41,128 bases of DNA from Gammaproteobacteria bacterium (GTDB lineage Bacteria; Pseudomonadota; Gammaproteobacteria; Pseudomonadales; Azotimanducaceae). Both the position numbers and the translations under genes were made by a program. The notes below the pieces were generated by a model. It had not been told where the DNA came from, did no database searches, and saw only the letters and a list, made by a program, of their open reading frames with translations. Each line of letters starts with the position of its first letter. Positions within the stretch are counted from its first letter, which is position 1. Positions 27,997-35,949 of this stretch are shown in pieces. The DNA is taken from NCBI GenBank assembly GCA_002731575.1, contig PCCE01000026.1:17430-58557 (forward strand), in the 5' to 3' direction.

Positions 27997-29019
27997 TTAG
28001 GCGCTGGTGTGTTCGTGCACGTAGTCCACTAGGAACTTCACATTATCCACCGGTGTTTCGGGAATAATGCCGTGACCTAGATTGAAGATATGCCCCGGTC
28101 GGCCTGCAACCTCATCGAGCAGCCACTGTGATTGAGACGCCACCGCCGCCTGATCTGCACACAGGACAATAGGGTCAAGATTGCCCTGCACTGCCGTGCA
28201 GCCCAGCTTGTCCCATGTGGGTTTAAGCGGCGTGCGCCAGTCGAAGGCGAGCACGTCGATATTCAGCTCAGACACCGCTGGTAGGAGATGGTAGTTACCG
28301 GTGCCGAAGTAGATCACAGGCACCGTGCCCGCTAGGGCATCGACTAGGGTCTTCAAATGCGGTTCCACATAGGTGCGATAGTCGTATATCGACAGGTTAC
28401 CAACCCACGTATCGAACAGCTGCACGGCTTCCACGCCAGCGCTAATTTGCAGCTGCAGGTAGCTGGCTAACTGGCCGGTAAGCTTGACCATCAACTGATG
28501 CCAGAGCTCTGGGGCCTCATACATCATTTTTTTCACGAACACATAGTTGCGTGAACCCTTACCCTCAATGGCATAGGAAGCCAAGGTAAAGGGCGCGCCA
28601 GCGAAACCAATTAAAGCGATTTCTGGCGGCAGGCCCTCGTTAATACAGCGCACCGTATCGGCAATGTAGGGGGTATGTTCGATGGCAGGAGCGGTAGCAA
28701 GATTCGCCACATCTGCCGCGCTGCGAATAGGGTTCGCGAACACCGGGCCTTGGCCGGGCACATATTCCAGATCCAAACCCATGGGTTCGAGAATAGGCAG
28801 TAAATCTGCAAACATGATGGCGGCGTCTACGCCCAGTATGCGCTGAGCATCGAGGGTGGCTTGGGCCGCTTTTTCGGGATTTTTAAAAAAATCTAGGCTC
28901 GGCAGGTCTGCCTTTACCTGATGGTATTCGGGCATGTAACGGCCCGCCTGCCGATTGAGCCAAATGGGGGTGTGAGCTGTGGGCTCGCCCCGACATGCCT
29001 TTAAGAAGACTTTTTCCAT
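27997..29019 (-). CDS. hemE: Uroporphyrinogen III decarboxylase
   Basis: Removes four acetate carboxyls from uroporphyrinogen III to give coproporphyrinogen III in heme synthesis. The 340-residue protein has the signature PIWLNRQAGRYMPEY near 18 (usually WxMRQAGR), the catalytic-Asp region IMFADLLP, GFAGAPFTLASYAIEG near 137, DTWVGNLS and the C-terminal GHIFNLGHGI-PETPVDNV block. Several blocks depart from the gammaproteobacterial norm (FSDILTIP, GSPWTLATYMVEG), so it may belong to another HemE subgroup; that is my inference from recalled sequences. AAGGA lies 5 bases before the ATG. It follows fabV by 33 bases on the same strand. Confidence 0.93.
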   Translation of the reverse strand: MEKVFLKACRGEPTAHTPIWLNRQAGRYMPEYHQVKADLPSLDFFKNPEKAAQATLDAQRILGVDAAIMFADLLPILEPMGLDLEYVPGQGPVFANPIRSAADVANLATAPAIEHTPYIADTVRCINEGLPPEIALIGFAGAPFTLASYAIEGKGSRNYVFVKKMMYEAPELWHQLMVKLTGQLASYLQLQISAGVEAVQLFDTWVGNLSIYDYRTYVEPHLKTLVDALAGTVPVIYFGTGNYHLLPAVSELNIDVLAFDWRTPLKPTWDKLGCTAVQGNLDPIVLCADQAAVASQSQWLLDEVAGRPGHIFNLGHGIIPETPVDNVKFLVDYVHEHTSA

Positions 29020-29052
29020 CTGCTTCCTTGTACTACTGGTGGTGTGGCTCTG

Positions 29053-30237
29053 CTAGTTAATGCTTTGAGGGTCAACGTCGGCTTGGTAGTCAACGCCCTC
29101 AATACCGAAACCAAAGATCATCAGAAAGTCTTCGCGGAAACCGGCAAGGTCTCCAAGCTGCGGTAGATTTTCTGTGCTCACTAACGGCCAACGACGTTTT
29201 ACCTCTGCCTGCACCACTTCGGCGAGTTCCAAATCATCGACGCGAATGCGACCTGCCTCATCAAGACGCATATTCGCCGCGGGCTGCAGCTGAGAGGCGA
29301 ACAGTCGATCAATATGTTCAATACAGGTTTCGTGACTACCCTGTTCCTTCATAACCTGAAACAGCAGCGCCGCGTACAGAGGTACCACAGGAATCGCCGC
29401 ACTGGCCTGACTGACAATGGCCTTTAACACCGCTACCCTAGAGTCGCCACCAATCGAATCGAGTTTTTGCTGAATTTCACCGCTGGCGCGATCAAGGTCG
29501 GCCTTCGCCTTGCCCAGCGTGCCCTCCCAGTAAATTGGCCAAGTAAGCTCGCTACCAATATAGGTATACGCCACGGTTTTGGCGTTGGCAGCGAGCAAGT
29601 CGGCTGCTAGCAGGGCTTCGATCCAGTACTGCCAGTCTTCGCCGCCCATGACCTTAACGGTGTCGGCCACTTCCTCGTCAGTGGCTGGTTCCAGCGCCAC
29701 ATTGGACACTTCGCCCTTTTCCACGTGCACGGTTTTGATATCCAGTACCTCGCCCAGCGGTTTGATACTGGAGCGATGTAGCACCTCGGTTTGTGGATGC
29801 CGACGTACTGGTGAGGCAAGGCTATAAACCACGAGATCAATTTTGCCCAAGTCCGCTTTAATGGTGTCGAGCACCTGAGCACGCATGGCGTCAGAAAAGG
29901 CGTCGCCGTCCAAGGTTTTCGCATACAGGCCCTGGGCGCTGGCCCGGGCCTCAAATGCCTTGTTGTTATACCAACCTGCGGAGGCAGTTTTATTTTCGGT
30001 AGGAGCTTTCTCGAAAGAAACGCCGAGGGTTTTCGCGCCACAGCCGAAACCCGCCACGATACGGCTGGCTAAGCCGTAACCGCCGGAACAGCCGAGCACT
30101 AGCACATTGCCAAAGGCAGCAGCCGTCGCAGTGCCGCTGGTGCTCACATAGTCGATTTGTTGGTTCACATGGGCAGCGCAACCGTGTGGATGTGCTGTAG
30201 TACAGATAAAACCGCGTATGCGGGGCTTTACGATCAT
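29053..30237 (-). CDS. fabV: Enoyl-ACP / trans-2-enoyl-CoA reductase FabV
   Basis: NADH-dependent enoyl reductase of fatty-acid elongation, a triclosan-tolerant alternative to FabI. The 394 residues begin MIVKPRIRGFICTTAHPHGC, the FabV hallmark; the nucleotide loop GCSGGYGLASR starts near 49, and the catalytic pair is Tyr236-x8-Lys245, the long spacing that defines FabV. DLVVYSLASPVRRHP near 134 and FREDFLMIFGFGIEGVDYQ at the C-terminus also match. Spacing is 32 bases from the AcoX-like gene and 33 bases to hemE, so one transcript is likely. AAGG/GGA precede the ATG. Whether the genome also has fabI cannot be seen here. Confidence 0.96.
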   Translation of the reverse strand: MIVKPRIRGFICTTAHPHGCAAHVNQQIDYVSTSGTATAAAFGNVLVLGCSGGYGLASRIVAGFGCGAKTLGVSFEKAPTENKTASAGWYNNKAFEARASAQGLYAKTLDGDAFSDAMRAQVLDTIKADLGKIDLVVYSLASPVRRHPQTEVLHRSSIKPLGEVLDIKTVHVEKGEVSNVALEPATDEEVADTVKVMGGEDWQYWIEALLAADLLAANAKTVAYTYIGSELTWPIYWEGTLGKAKADLDRASGEIQQKLDSIGGDSRVAVLKAIVSQASAAIPVVPLYAALLFQVMKEQGSHETCIEHIDRLFASQLQPAANMRLDEAGRIRVDDLELAEVVQAEVKRRWPLVSTENLPQLGDLAGFREDFLMIFGFGIEGVDYQADVDPQSIN

Positions 30238-30269
30238 TCTTCCACCTTCAGATAAGGCGAAAGCCGCTG

Positions 30270-31298
30270 TTAGACACCGGCTTCCGTAGCGTTCAACATC
30301 ATACCTGCTCCCACTGCCCAGCGCATGATGCCCTCAACATTGAGGATGCGAGGCCCATCACGCCGTAGGGTTACGGTCGCCTGCTCATGTTCCTGTAGCG
30401 CATGGTCACGGTCGCCGTCTAAGGCGATCACCCCCGGGCCGCAAAAATGTTGGACTTCATCAAATGCACTGCGTCTAGTGGCGCGTACTACGACGTCACG
30501 AAAGTGACCGGGAGACAGTGGTGCCCTAATGGTGCGACCCGTGCCGCCCATTTCTACCCAAAGTCCCCAGTCGTCGTCGGCATAAACCGGATCAATAAAA
30601 CCGCCAATAGGCGACATACCAATAGAATTAGGCTCAGCCCGAGTGAGCAGCATTGAGTGCAGGCGCTGGGCATCGAAAGGCAGCAGATTACCCACATGAT
30701 CGCGCTGCAGGAGCACAGCGTCGATCAAGCCAATATCGTTTTGAGTCGGTGTCTGTAGATGCAACACCTTGGCGCGAGAGCGCAGGTTTTCTGGCATGGC
30801 AGCAGTTTTACCCAAGGCGTTAAGCCCGGCGACCATGCCCCCCAAGGTAGGTTCCATTAGCGCCGGAAACACGTTGTTGGTGCCGGTAGAAATCGGCACT
30901 AGGTCAATATCACTGTCGGCGCGCACTAGCGCCCGATTGGTGCCGTCGCCGCCAAGGGAAACCACGGTATGGCAGCCCGCGGCCTTGAAGTGCGCCATCG
31001 CCACTGCGGTATCTTTGGCGGTATTGGTCAGAGGAATATCAACGATATGCACCTTGGCATTTAGGGGCATAAGCTCTATGGCACCTTCAGCAATGCGAAA
31101 CGGTTCCCGCGCAATGTAGATGTCCGTAACGCCAACCGCGTCAGCGCCTGCGGCAACCCGTGCCACAATGTCACGCTTGGCCTCATGGGTCATATTGGCG
31201 GCTCTGGCCGCGAGGCGGCGCACGTCTCGCCCCGACATAGGATTCACACACAGGGCAAGTTTGCCGCTGGCGGCTTTTTCAGCAGACACGGGCTGCAT
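30270..31298 (-). CDS. ATP-NAD kinase-fold protein, AcoX-like (COG3199)
   Basis: A 342-residue protein of the NAD kinase/diacylglycerol kinase fold. Nucleotide motifs are VNPMSGRDVRRLA (18-30), SLGGDGTNRAL (114-124, the GGDGT phosphate loop) and ISTGTNNVFP (136-145). The whole N-terminal half matches AcoX, a protein of unknown activity in acetoin operons, better than PpnK. No acetoin genes are present. It lies 18 bases after folA and 32 bases before fabV, both enzymes that need NADPH or NADH. A kinase acting on NAD or a related nucleotide is plausible but unproven; the substrate is unknown. Confidence 0.85.
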   Translation of the reverse strand: MQPVSAEKAASGKLALCVNPMSGRDVRRLAARAANMTHEAKRDIVARVAAGADAVGVTDIYIAREPFRIAEGAIELMPLNAKVHIVDIPLTNTAKDTAVAMAHFKAAGCHTVVSLGGDGTNRALVRADSDIDLVPISTGTNNVFPALMEPTLGGMVAGLNALGKTAAMPENLRSRAKVLHLQTPTQNDIGLIDAVLLQRDHVGNLLPFDAQRLHSMLLTRAEPNSIGMSPIGGFIDPVYADDDWGLWVEMGGTGRTIRAPLSPGHFRDVVVRATRRSAFDEVQHFCGPGVIALDGDRDHALQEHEQATVTLRRDGPRILNVEGIMRWAVGAGMMLNATEAGV

Positions 31299-31316
31299 GG
31301 GCGTTGCAGCAAACCA

Positions 31317-31823
31317 CTAGGCGCCGCGCTCCAGTGTTTGGAAGGTATAGGCGCTGCTATGACGTTCATCGGCCTCGCAGCGCTGTTCGTGCACAACTTG
31401 CCAAGCGCTGAGGTCAACATTGGGGAAAAACACATCGCCCTGGGGCTCGGCGTGCACCAAGGTCAAATACAAACGATCTGCCATGGGCAGGGCAAGCTCA
31501 TAAACCTGCGCGCCGCCGATAACCATAACCTCGTCAATACCGTCGATGAGTCCCTGACTTTCCGCTAGGGCGATGGCCTCATCCAATGTTGCCACCACCT
31601 GCACGCCTTCGCGCTGCCACTGGGGATTTTGCGTCATTACAATGTTAGTGCGCCCGGGCAGGGGTGCCTTCATCGACTCGAAGGTTTTGCGACCCATAAT
31701 CACCGGGCGGCCCATGGTGGTCTGCATAAAGTGGCGCATGTCGTTGGGTAACCGCCAAGGCAAGGAGTTGTCGCGGCCAATAACGCGGTTCTCAGCCATG
31801 GCCCATATCAAAGCTAACTGCAT
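31317..31823 (-). CDS. folA: Dihydrofolate reductase
   Basis: Regenerates tetrahydrofolate using NADPH; target of trimethoprim. In 168 residues: LIWAMAENRVIGRDNSLPW, active-site Asp28 (LPNDMRHF), VIMGRKTFESM near 41, LPGRTNIVMTQ, and VIGGAQVYELAL near 105. A typical chromosomal FolA of gammaproteobacteria, with no sign of a mobile dfr-type enzyme. It follows thyA by 18 bases; ThyA oxidises methylene-tetrahydrofolate to dihydrofolate, which FolA reduces, so co-transcription balances the pair. Confidence 0.97.
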   Translation of the reverse strand: MQLALIWAMAENRVIGRDNSLPWRLPNDMRHFMQTTMGRPVIMGRKTFESMKAPLPGRTNIVMTQNPQWQREGVQVVATLDEAIALAESQGLIDGIDEVMVIGGAQVYELALPMADRLYLTLVHAEPQGDVFFPNVDLSAWQVVHEQRCEADERHSSAYTFQTLERGA

Positions 31824-31841
31824 AGTTGTTGGAGTCCTGAA

Positions 31842-32636
31842 TCAGACCGCGATAGGTGCCTTGATCCCGCCATGGCATTCATAGCCAGACAGCTCAAAGT
31901 CTTCGTAGGCAAAGCCGAAGATGTCTTTTACCTCCGGGTTTAAGCGCATCTGCGGCAGCGGTAGTGGGCTGCGGCTGAGCTGTAGGTCGGTTTGCTCTAG
32001 GTGATTTGTGTACAGGTGGGCGTCGCCCATGGTGTGCACGAAGTCACCTAGTTCCAGCTCGCAAACTTGAGCAATCATCATGGTCAGCAGCGCATAAGAG
32101 GCGATGTTGAACGGTACCCCGAGAAAAATATCCGCGCTGCGTTGATAAAGCTGACAGGACAATTTGCCATCGGCCACATAGAACTGGAACAGGGTATGGC
32201 AGGGCGGCAGAGCCATGCTATTCACCTCGGCTACATTCCACGCGCTGACGATATGACGACGGCTGTCTGGGTTGTTGCGAATACCCGCTACCAGCGCCTC
32301 AATTTGATCAATAGTGCCGCCATCTGGGCCGGGCCACGAGCGCCATTGAGAACCATAAACCGGCCCGAGTTCACCGTGTTCGTCAGCCCATTCATCCCAG
32401 ATATGAACATTGTGGTCGGTCAGATAAGAGATGTTTGTCGAGCCAGATAAAAACCACAAAAGCTCGTGGATAATACCCTTAAGAAACATTTTTTTACTGG
32501 TGACCAAGGGGAAGCCGGCGGCTAGGTCGAAGCGCATTTGGTGCCCAAATACGCTGTAAGTACCGGTACCCGTTCGGTCTGATTTGTAGGTGCCGTTCTC
32601 ACGAACATGACGCATCAGGTCAAGGTACTGTTGCAT
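31842..32636 (-). CDS. thyA: Thymidylate synthase ThyA
   Basis: Methylates dUMP to dTMP with methylene-tetrahydrofolate. The 264-residue protein, exactly the E. coli length, runs from ATG 32636 ([11 protein letters not shown]), preceded by AAGGG 8 bases upstream. A longer frame adds 42 residues over the lgt 3' end and is rejected. Catalytic Cys146 lies in [64 protein letters not shown] and the C-terminal GIKAPIAV are conserved. It lies 64 bases after lgt, the lgt-thyA order shared with E. coli. Confidence 0.98.
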   Translation of the reverse strand: MQQYLDLMRHVRENGTYKSDRTGTGTYSVFGHQMRFDLAAGFPLVTSKKMFLKGIIHELLWFLSGSTNISYLTDHNVHIWDEWADEHGELGPVYGSQWRSWPGPDGGTIDQIEALVAGIRNNPDSRRHIVSAWNVAEVNSMALPPCHTLFQFYVADGKLSCQLYQRSADIFLGVPFNIASYALLTMMIAQVCELELGDFVHTMGDAHLYTNHLEQTDLQLSRSPLPLPQMRLNPEVKDIFGFAYEDFELSGYECHGGIKAPIAV

Positions 32637-32700
32637 GCTTATAGCCCTTAAAATGCAAAGGCAAATGTTACCAGCGATACCGCGAGCGGGCGATGGGATC

Positions 32701-33552
32701 TTAGGGTACGAGTTTGTTCCCTGCTGCTGCTGAAATCGCAGCCCAGCGCACCAGCCAAGCACCAGCCAAAATCATGGGCAGCGAGAGCAACTGACCCATG
32801 CTAATGAATTCAAACAGCACGAACCCGATATGCGCATCTGGCGAGCGCAGAAACTCCGTGAGAAACCGAAAACTGCCGTAACCGAGTAAGAACGCCCCAG
32901 ATAAAACCCCCTTGGCTCTCGGTTTTAACGCCAGCAACCAAAGCGCAACAAACAGCAGCAGGCCCTCGGTTGCCGCCTGATAAAGCGAGGACGGATGTCG
33001 AGCAACGCTCTCCCATACACCAAAACACATGGCGTTGAGTTCGCCTACAGCGCGGCACTGAAAGACTAGTCCAAGACCACTTTCCGTCACCCTGCCCGGC
33101 AGCTCCATATTGATAAAGTTACCCAAACGCCCAAGACCGAGACCCACCGGACATAGGGGGGCCAAAAAATCTGTCACCGTCAAAAAGTCTTTGCTATAGC
33201 GTCGGCCAAAAATCAGCATCGCCACCAACACGCCAAGGAAGCCGCCATGAAACGACATGCCGCCTTCCCATACGCGGAATAAGTACAGTGGGTCGGCAGC
33301 GAAGCGCTCGAAACCGTAGAAAATGACATAGCCAACTCGACCACCAAGCACCGCGCCCATGGCACCGCAGAACACAAGGTCCGAGAGTTGCTCGGCATCC
33401 CAGCGGGCGTGCAGCGTATTTGGTCGGTTGTTGATACGCCACTGGCCGAGCAGATAAACAGCGGCAAAGCCCAGCAAATACATCAGCCCGTACCAGCGCA
33501 AAGCAATAGGACCTAGGGAAACAATAATTGGGTCAATGACTGGGTAGTGCAT
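32701..33552 (-). CDS. lgt: Prolipoprotein diacylglyceryl transferase
   Basis: Multi-pass inner-membrane enzyme that attaches diacylglycerol to the lipobox Cys of prelipoproteins. The 283 residues have seven plausible TM segments. Catalytic positions: His102 (MSFHGG), Arg142 and Glu150 in the Lgt signature [11 protein letters not shown] (matching E. coli His103, Arg143, Glu151). The signature Gly before Glu is Met here, a small departure. [11 protein letters not shown] near 19 and [12 protein letters not shown] are also typical. It is first in the lgt-thyA-folA run and diverges from the NRDE gene over 84 bases. Confidence 0.96.
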   Translation of the reverse strand: MHYPVIDPIIVSLGPIALRWYGLMYLLGFAAVYLLGQWRINNRPNTLHARWDAEQLSDLVFCGAMGAVLGGRVGYVIFYGFERFAADPLYLFRVWEGGMSFHGGFLGVLVAMLIFGRRYSKDFLTVTDFLAPLCPVGLGLGRLGNFINMELPGRVTESGLGLVFQCRAVGELNAMCFGVWESVARHPSSLYQAATEGLLLFVALWLLALKPRAKGVLSGAFLLGYGSFRFLTEFLRSPDAHIGFVLFEFISMGQLLSLPMILAGAWLVRWAAISAAAGNKLVP

Positions 33553-33636
33553 AACTTTTAATTTGCGTGGCCGAGGCCGCAGGATAACCCAAAGTCCTGC
33601 TACACTCGCCGCCTTCTTCGTCGGCCAGTTCGCTTT

Positions 33637-34401
33637 ATGTGCCTTATTTTATTTCGTTTTCGCCCCCAGACTGCGGAACCTTTGCTGGTCGCCGCCAACC
33701 GAGACGAGTTTCATGCCCGCGCCACTGCAGCCGCTGGGTTTTGGGACGATGCCCCAGATATTTTGGCGGGCCGAGACTTAGTTGCTAGCGGTACTTGGTT
33801 GGGCTGTTCTCGCAACGGTCGTTTTGCGGCCCTAACCAACTTTACTCAAGGCGACGCTACAACCTTTGCCAAATCTCGTGGCGAGTTGGTGCAGGGTTTT
33901 CTGGCTGGCTCCGAGTCGATTAAGGACTATGCGCTTGGCATTAAGGCCAATGAATACGCAGGCTACAACTTGCTGCTATTCGACGGCAGCCGCTTGCTTT
34001 ACACAACCAATATTGCACAGCCAGACCAGCCGCGTAGCCGTCTGCTGCCTGCCGGTGACTATGGCTTGAGCAACGCAGAGCTGGGCGCGAATTGGCCCAA
34101 GTGTGTTGATGGCGCCCAGCGCCTTGGGGCGTTGGCCGATGGCCAGCACAGTAATCAGCAGCTTATCGAACTGCTCAATGACCAAGCGCAGCCCAGCGAC
34201 GACCGCCTGCCTCATGGTGGCAGAACAGTAGAAGCAGAGCGGCATTTGGGATCCTGCTTTATAAAGGATAGCCGCTACGGTACCCGGGCCAGCACCGTGG
34301 TGCGCATGAGTCGCACCGACATCTATTTCGCTGAACAAACCTATCTAGCAGATGGCGAAGTCGGGCCCCAAGTCGAGTTTGAAATCGACATTCGCCAGTA
34401 G
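33637..34401 (+). CDS. NRDE/TANGO2 family protein
   Basis: The 254-residue protein begins MCLILFRF and has the family motif VAANRDEFHAR near 18, then SGTWLGCSRNGRFAALTNF, SRGELVQGFLAG, YNLLLFDG and the C-terminal GTRASTVVRM; the NRDE motif and Cys2 are typical. It is related to Ntn-hydrolase folds. Eukaryotic TANGO2/HRG-9 has been linked to heme trafficking, but the bacterial role is not established. hemE lies about 5 kb away on the other strand; I would not read a link from that. No clear ribosome-binding site. It is the first gene of the block between lgt and ptsP. Confidence 0.88.
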   Translation: MCLILFRFRPQTAEPLLVAANRDEFHARATAAAGFWDDAPDILAGRDLVASGTWLGCSRNGRFAALTNFTQGDATTFAKSRGELVQGFLAGSESIKDYALGIKANEYAGYNLLLFDGSRLLYTTNIAQPDQPRSRLLPAGDYGLSNAELGANWPKCVDGAQRLGALADGQHSNQQLIELLNDQAQPSDDRLPHGGRTVEAERHLGSCFIKDSRYGTRASTVVRMSRTDIYFAEQTYLADGEVGPQVEFEIDIRQ

Positions 34402-34414
34402 AGGCTCGTTATTG

Positions 34415-34450
34415 CCCTGTTAGCATCACGTAAGTGCTCTGTCAGGGTTT
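34415..34450 (+). terminator. Imperfect hairpin after the NRDE gene (possible terminator)
   Basis: CCCTG and CAGGG, with inner AGCA/TGCT pairs, form an interrupted stem around a 9-base loop, followed by TTT. It lies 13 bases after the NRDE stop, facing the PPOX gene 3' end. The internal bulge and short T-run make it weak. Confidence 0.3.
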
Positions 34451-34491
34451 ATGGCATCCGCTAGCGCATACCAACTGGGCATCGTCCCCCA

Positions 34492-35094
34492 TTACCAAAG
34501 CCGCTCCTTTGCGTACTCCGGGTAAGACGTATCGTAGTTTGCCCCATCAAACTCAGGCGCCTGTTCCTTGAGGAGGTCTCCGGCAGTGGGTAGCCCCTGA
34601 CTTTCATTCCCCGCCGACCACAGCCGCGATCGTATCAGCGCCTTGGCACATTGAAAATAAACTTCGCCAACACGAATGACGATTACCGAGCGTGGAAAGT
34701 TACCTTCGTGCTCAAACTGCCCGATTACATCCGCCTCTGCTGTTACTACTGCGCTGCCATTTACCCGCACCACGGTGTCGGACCCAGGCACCATAAACAT
34801 CAGACTTAGGCGCCCATCACTGACGATATTTTTAAGCGAATCGAGCCGGTTGTTGCCCTTCCAATCTGGCAGGTATAGCGTCTGTGGATTGATGATTCGC
34901 ACCACTTCGTTGCGGTCGCCCCTTGGGCTGGCATCGGTACCCTCGGCACTAACAGTGGACAGCACGACGAAACGCGACGCATCAATCCAGCGCCGATAAA
35001 GCGGCGTGATCTGATCGCAAACCTTGTCGATGGCAAGCGGCGACACCACACCATAGTGGTCTTCTAACTGAGTAATAGAGTCGATTATCTGCAT
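34492..35094 (-). CDS. PPOX-class FMN-dependent flavoprotein (MSMEG_1061-like)
   Basis: Split-barrel flavoprotein of the pyridoxamine-phosphate-oxidase superfamily, 200 residues. The FMN-barrel segments are FVVLSTVSAEGTDASPRGD near 42, LYLPDWKGNNRLDSLKNI, LSLMFMVPGSDTVVRVNGSA and VGEVYFQCAKALIRSRLW. The SPRGD motif and the CAKAL-RSRLW segment match the MSMEG_1061 subgroup, which is not the vitamin B6 enzyme. The substrate is unknown; many relatives reduce or bind F420- or FMN-linked redox compounds. GAGGAAG lies before the ATG. It follows the GST gene by 39 bases on the same strand, suggesting a two-gene redox/detoxification unit. Confidence 0.88.
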   Translation of the reverse strand: MQIIDSITQLEDHYGVVSPLAIDKVCDQITPLYRRWIDASRFVVLSTVSAEGTDASPRGDRNEVVRIINPQTLYLPDWKGNNRLDSLKNIVSDGRLSLMFMVPGSDTVVRVNGSAVVTAEADVIGQFEHEGNFPRSVIVIRVGEVYFQCAKALIRSRLWSAGNESQGLPTAGDLLKEQAPEFDGANYDTSYPEYAKERLW

Positions 35095-35133
35095 AACTTC
35101 TTCCTCGCTGGTCTGTACTGGGTTAACGATGCA

Positions 35134-35874
35134 TCAGCTTTCTAGGCCCCCGGTTGCCGGAGCGGGTCTGGCGCGTTGGTTGTAAAGCAAGGCTCGCAGC
35201 CCGGCGATTTCTTCCTTGGGCAGACTGGAAAAATCGTTCTGCATATCAGCACCTGCGGCCATACCCCGCTGTACTGCGGGGCGATCACCCAGCTCGTCAA
35301 ACCAACGCTGAAAGTACTTAAACTCGGTAATGTCCTGACCTTGACCTGCCCAGTTCACGGTCCACGGATAGCAAATCATGTCGGCAATCGTATACTCGTC
35401 GCCGCAAAGATAGCGCTGGTCGTACAGGCGATTGTTGAGCACGCCATAGAAGCGGTTTACCTCATCGGTGAAGCGCGTGATGGCATAGCTTTGATCGCCA
35501 GCCTCTTCTGTAAGCCGCCGAAAGTGACCGCATTCACCAGTCTTCGGGCCTTGGTTTGCCATTTGCCACATAACCCACTGCACAACATCGAATTTGCCGC
35601 GTGGCTCCATTGGCATGAACTGGCCCGTCTTCTCGGCGAGATAAAGCATAATGGCTCCTGATTCAAATACCGACAAAGGGCCCTGGCCGTCAGCTGGCTC
35701 ATGGTCAACCAAGGCAGGCATACGGTTGTTGGGATTTATGCTCAGGAACTGGTCTGTAAACTGATCGCCCTTGCCGATGTTGCATTCGATCAGGTTGTAT
35801 TCAAGCCCACATTCCTCCAGCTGAATGGTGACTTTTTTGCCGTTCGGAGTAGGCCAATAGTATAAATCGAGCAT
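35134..35874 (-). CDS. Glutathione S-transferase family protein (nu class, YfcG/YghU-like)
   Basis: A 246-residue GST with an N-terminal thioredoxin-fold domain (about 1-88: LYYWPTPNGKKVTIQLEE, NPNNRMPALVDH, SVFESGAIMLYLAEKTG) and a C-terminal helical domain (about 95-215: VVQWVMWQMANQGPKTGE, DEYTIADMICYPWT). TPNGKK and the ESGAI loop are those of the nu-class/Ure2p-like group, which reduce disulfides and peroxides with glutathione and lack the usual catalytic Tyr or Ser. The role is therefore likely disulfide or peroxide metabolism, as inference. AGGAA precedes the ATG. The C-terminal 25 residues are Arg/Ala/Pro-rich and probably flexible. It diverges from the SDR gene. Confidence 0.9.
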   Translation of the reverse strand: MLDLYYWPTPNGKKVTIQLEECGLEYNLIECNIGKGDQFTDQFLSINPNNRMPALVDHEPADGQGPLSVFESGAIMLYLAEKTGQFMPMEPRGKFDVVQWVMWQMANQGPKTGECGHFRRLTEEAGDQSYAITRFTDEVNRFYGVLNNRLYDQRYLCGDEYTIADMICYPWTVNWAGQGQDITEFKYFQRWFDELGDRPAVQRGMAAGADMQNDFSSLPKEEIAGLRALLYNQRARPAPATGGLES

Positions 35875-35949
35875 GCTGGGATTCCTGATGTTTGAGGCGG
35901 TTGCAGGTATTCTGCCTCAGGCATTGTAGCCATAACTGAGGAGAAAACA

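Noticed and set aside
32637..32762. Upstream extension of thyA by 42 codons overlapping lgt
   Set aside because: ATG 32636 gives exactly 264 residues as in E. coli, with AAGGG 8 bases upstream; the extension has no homology.
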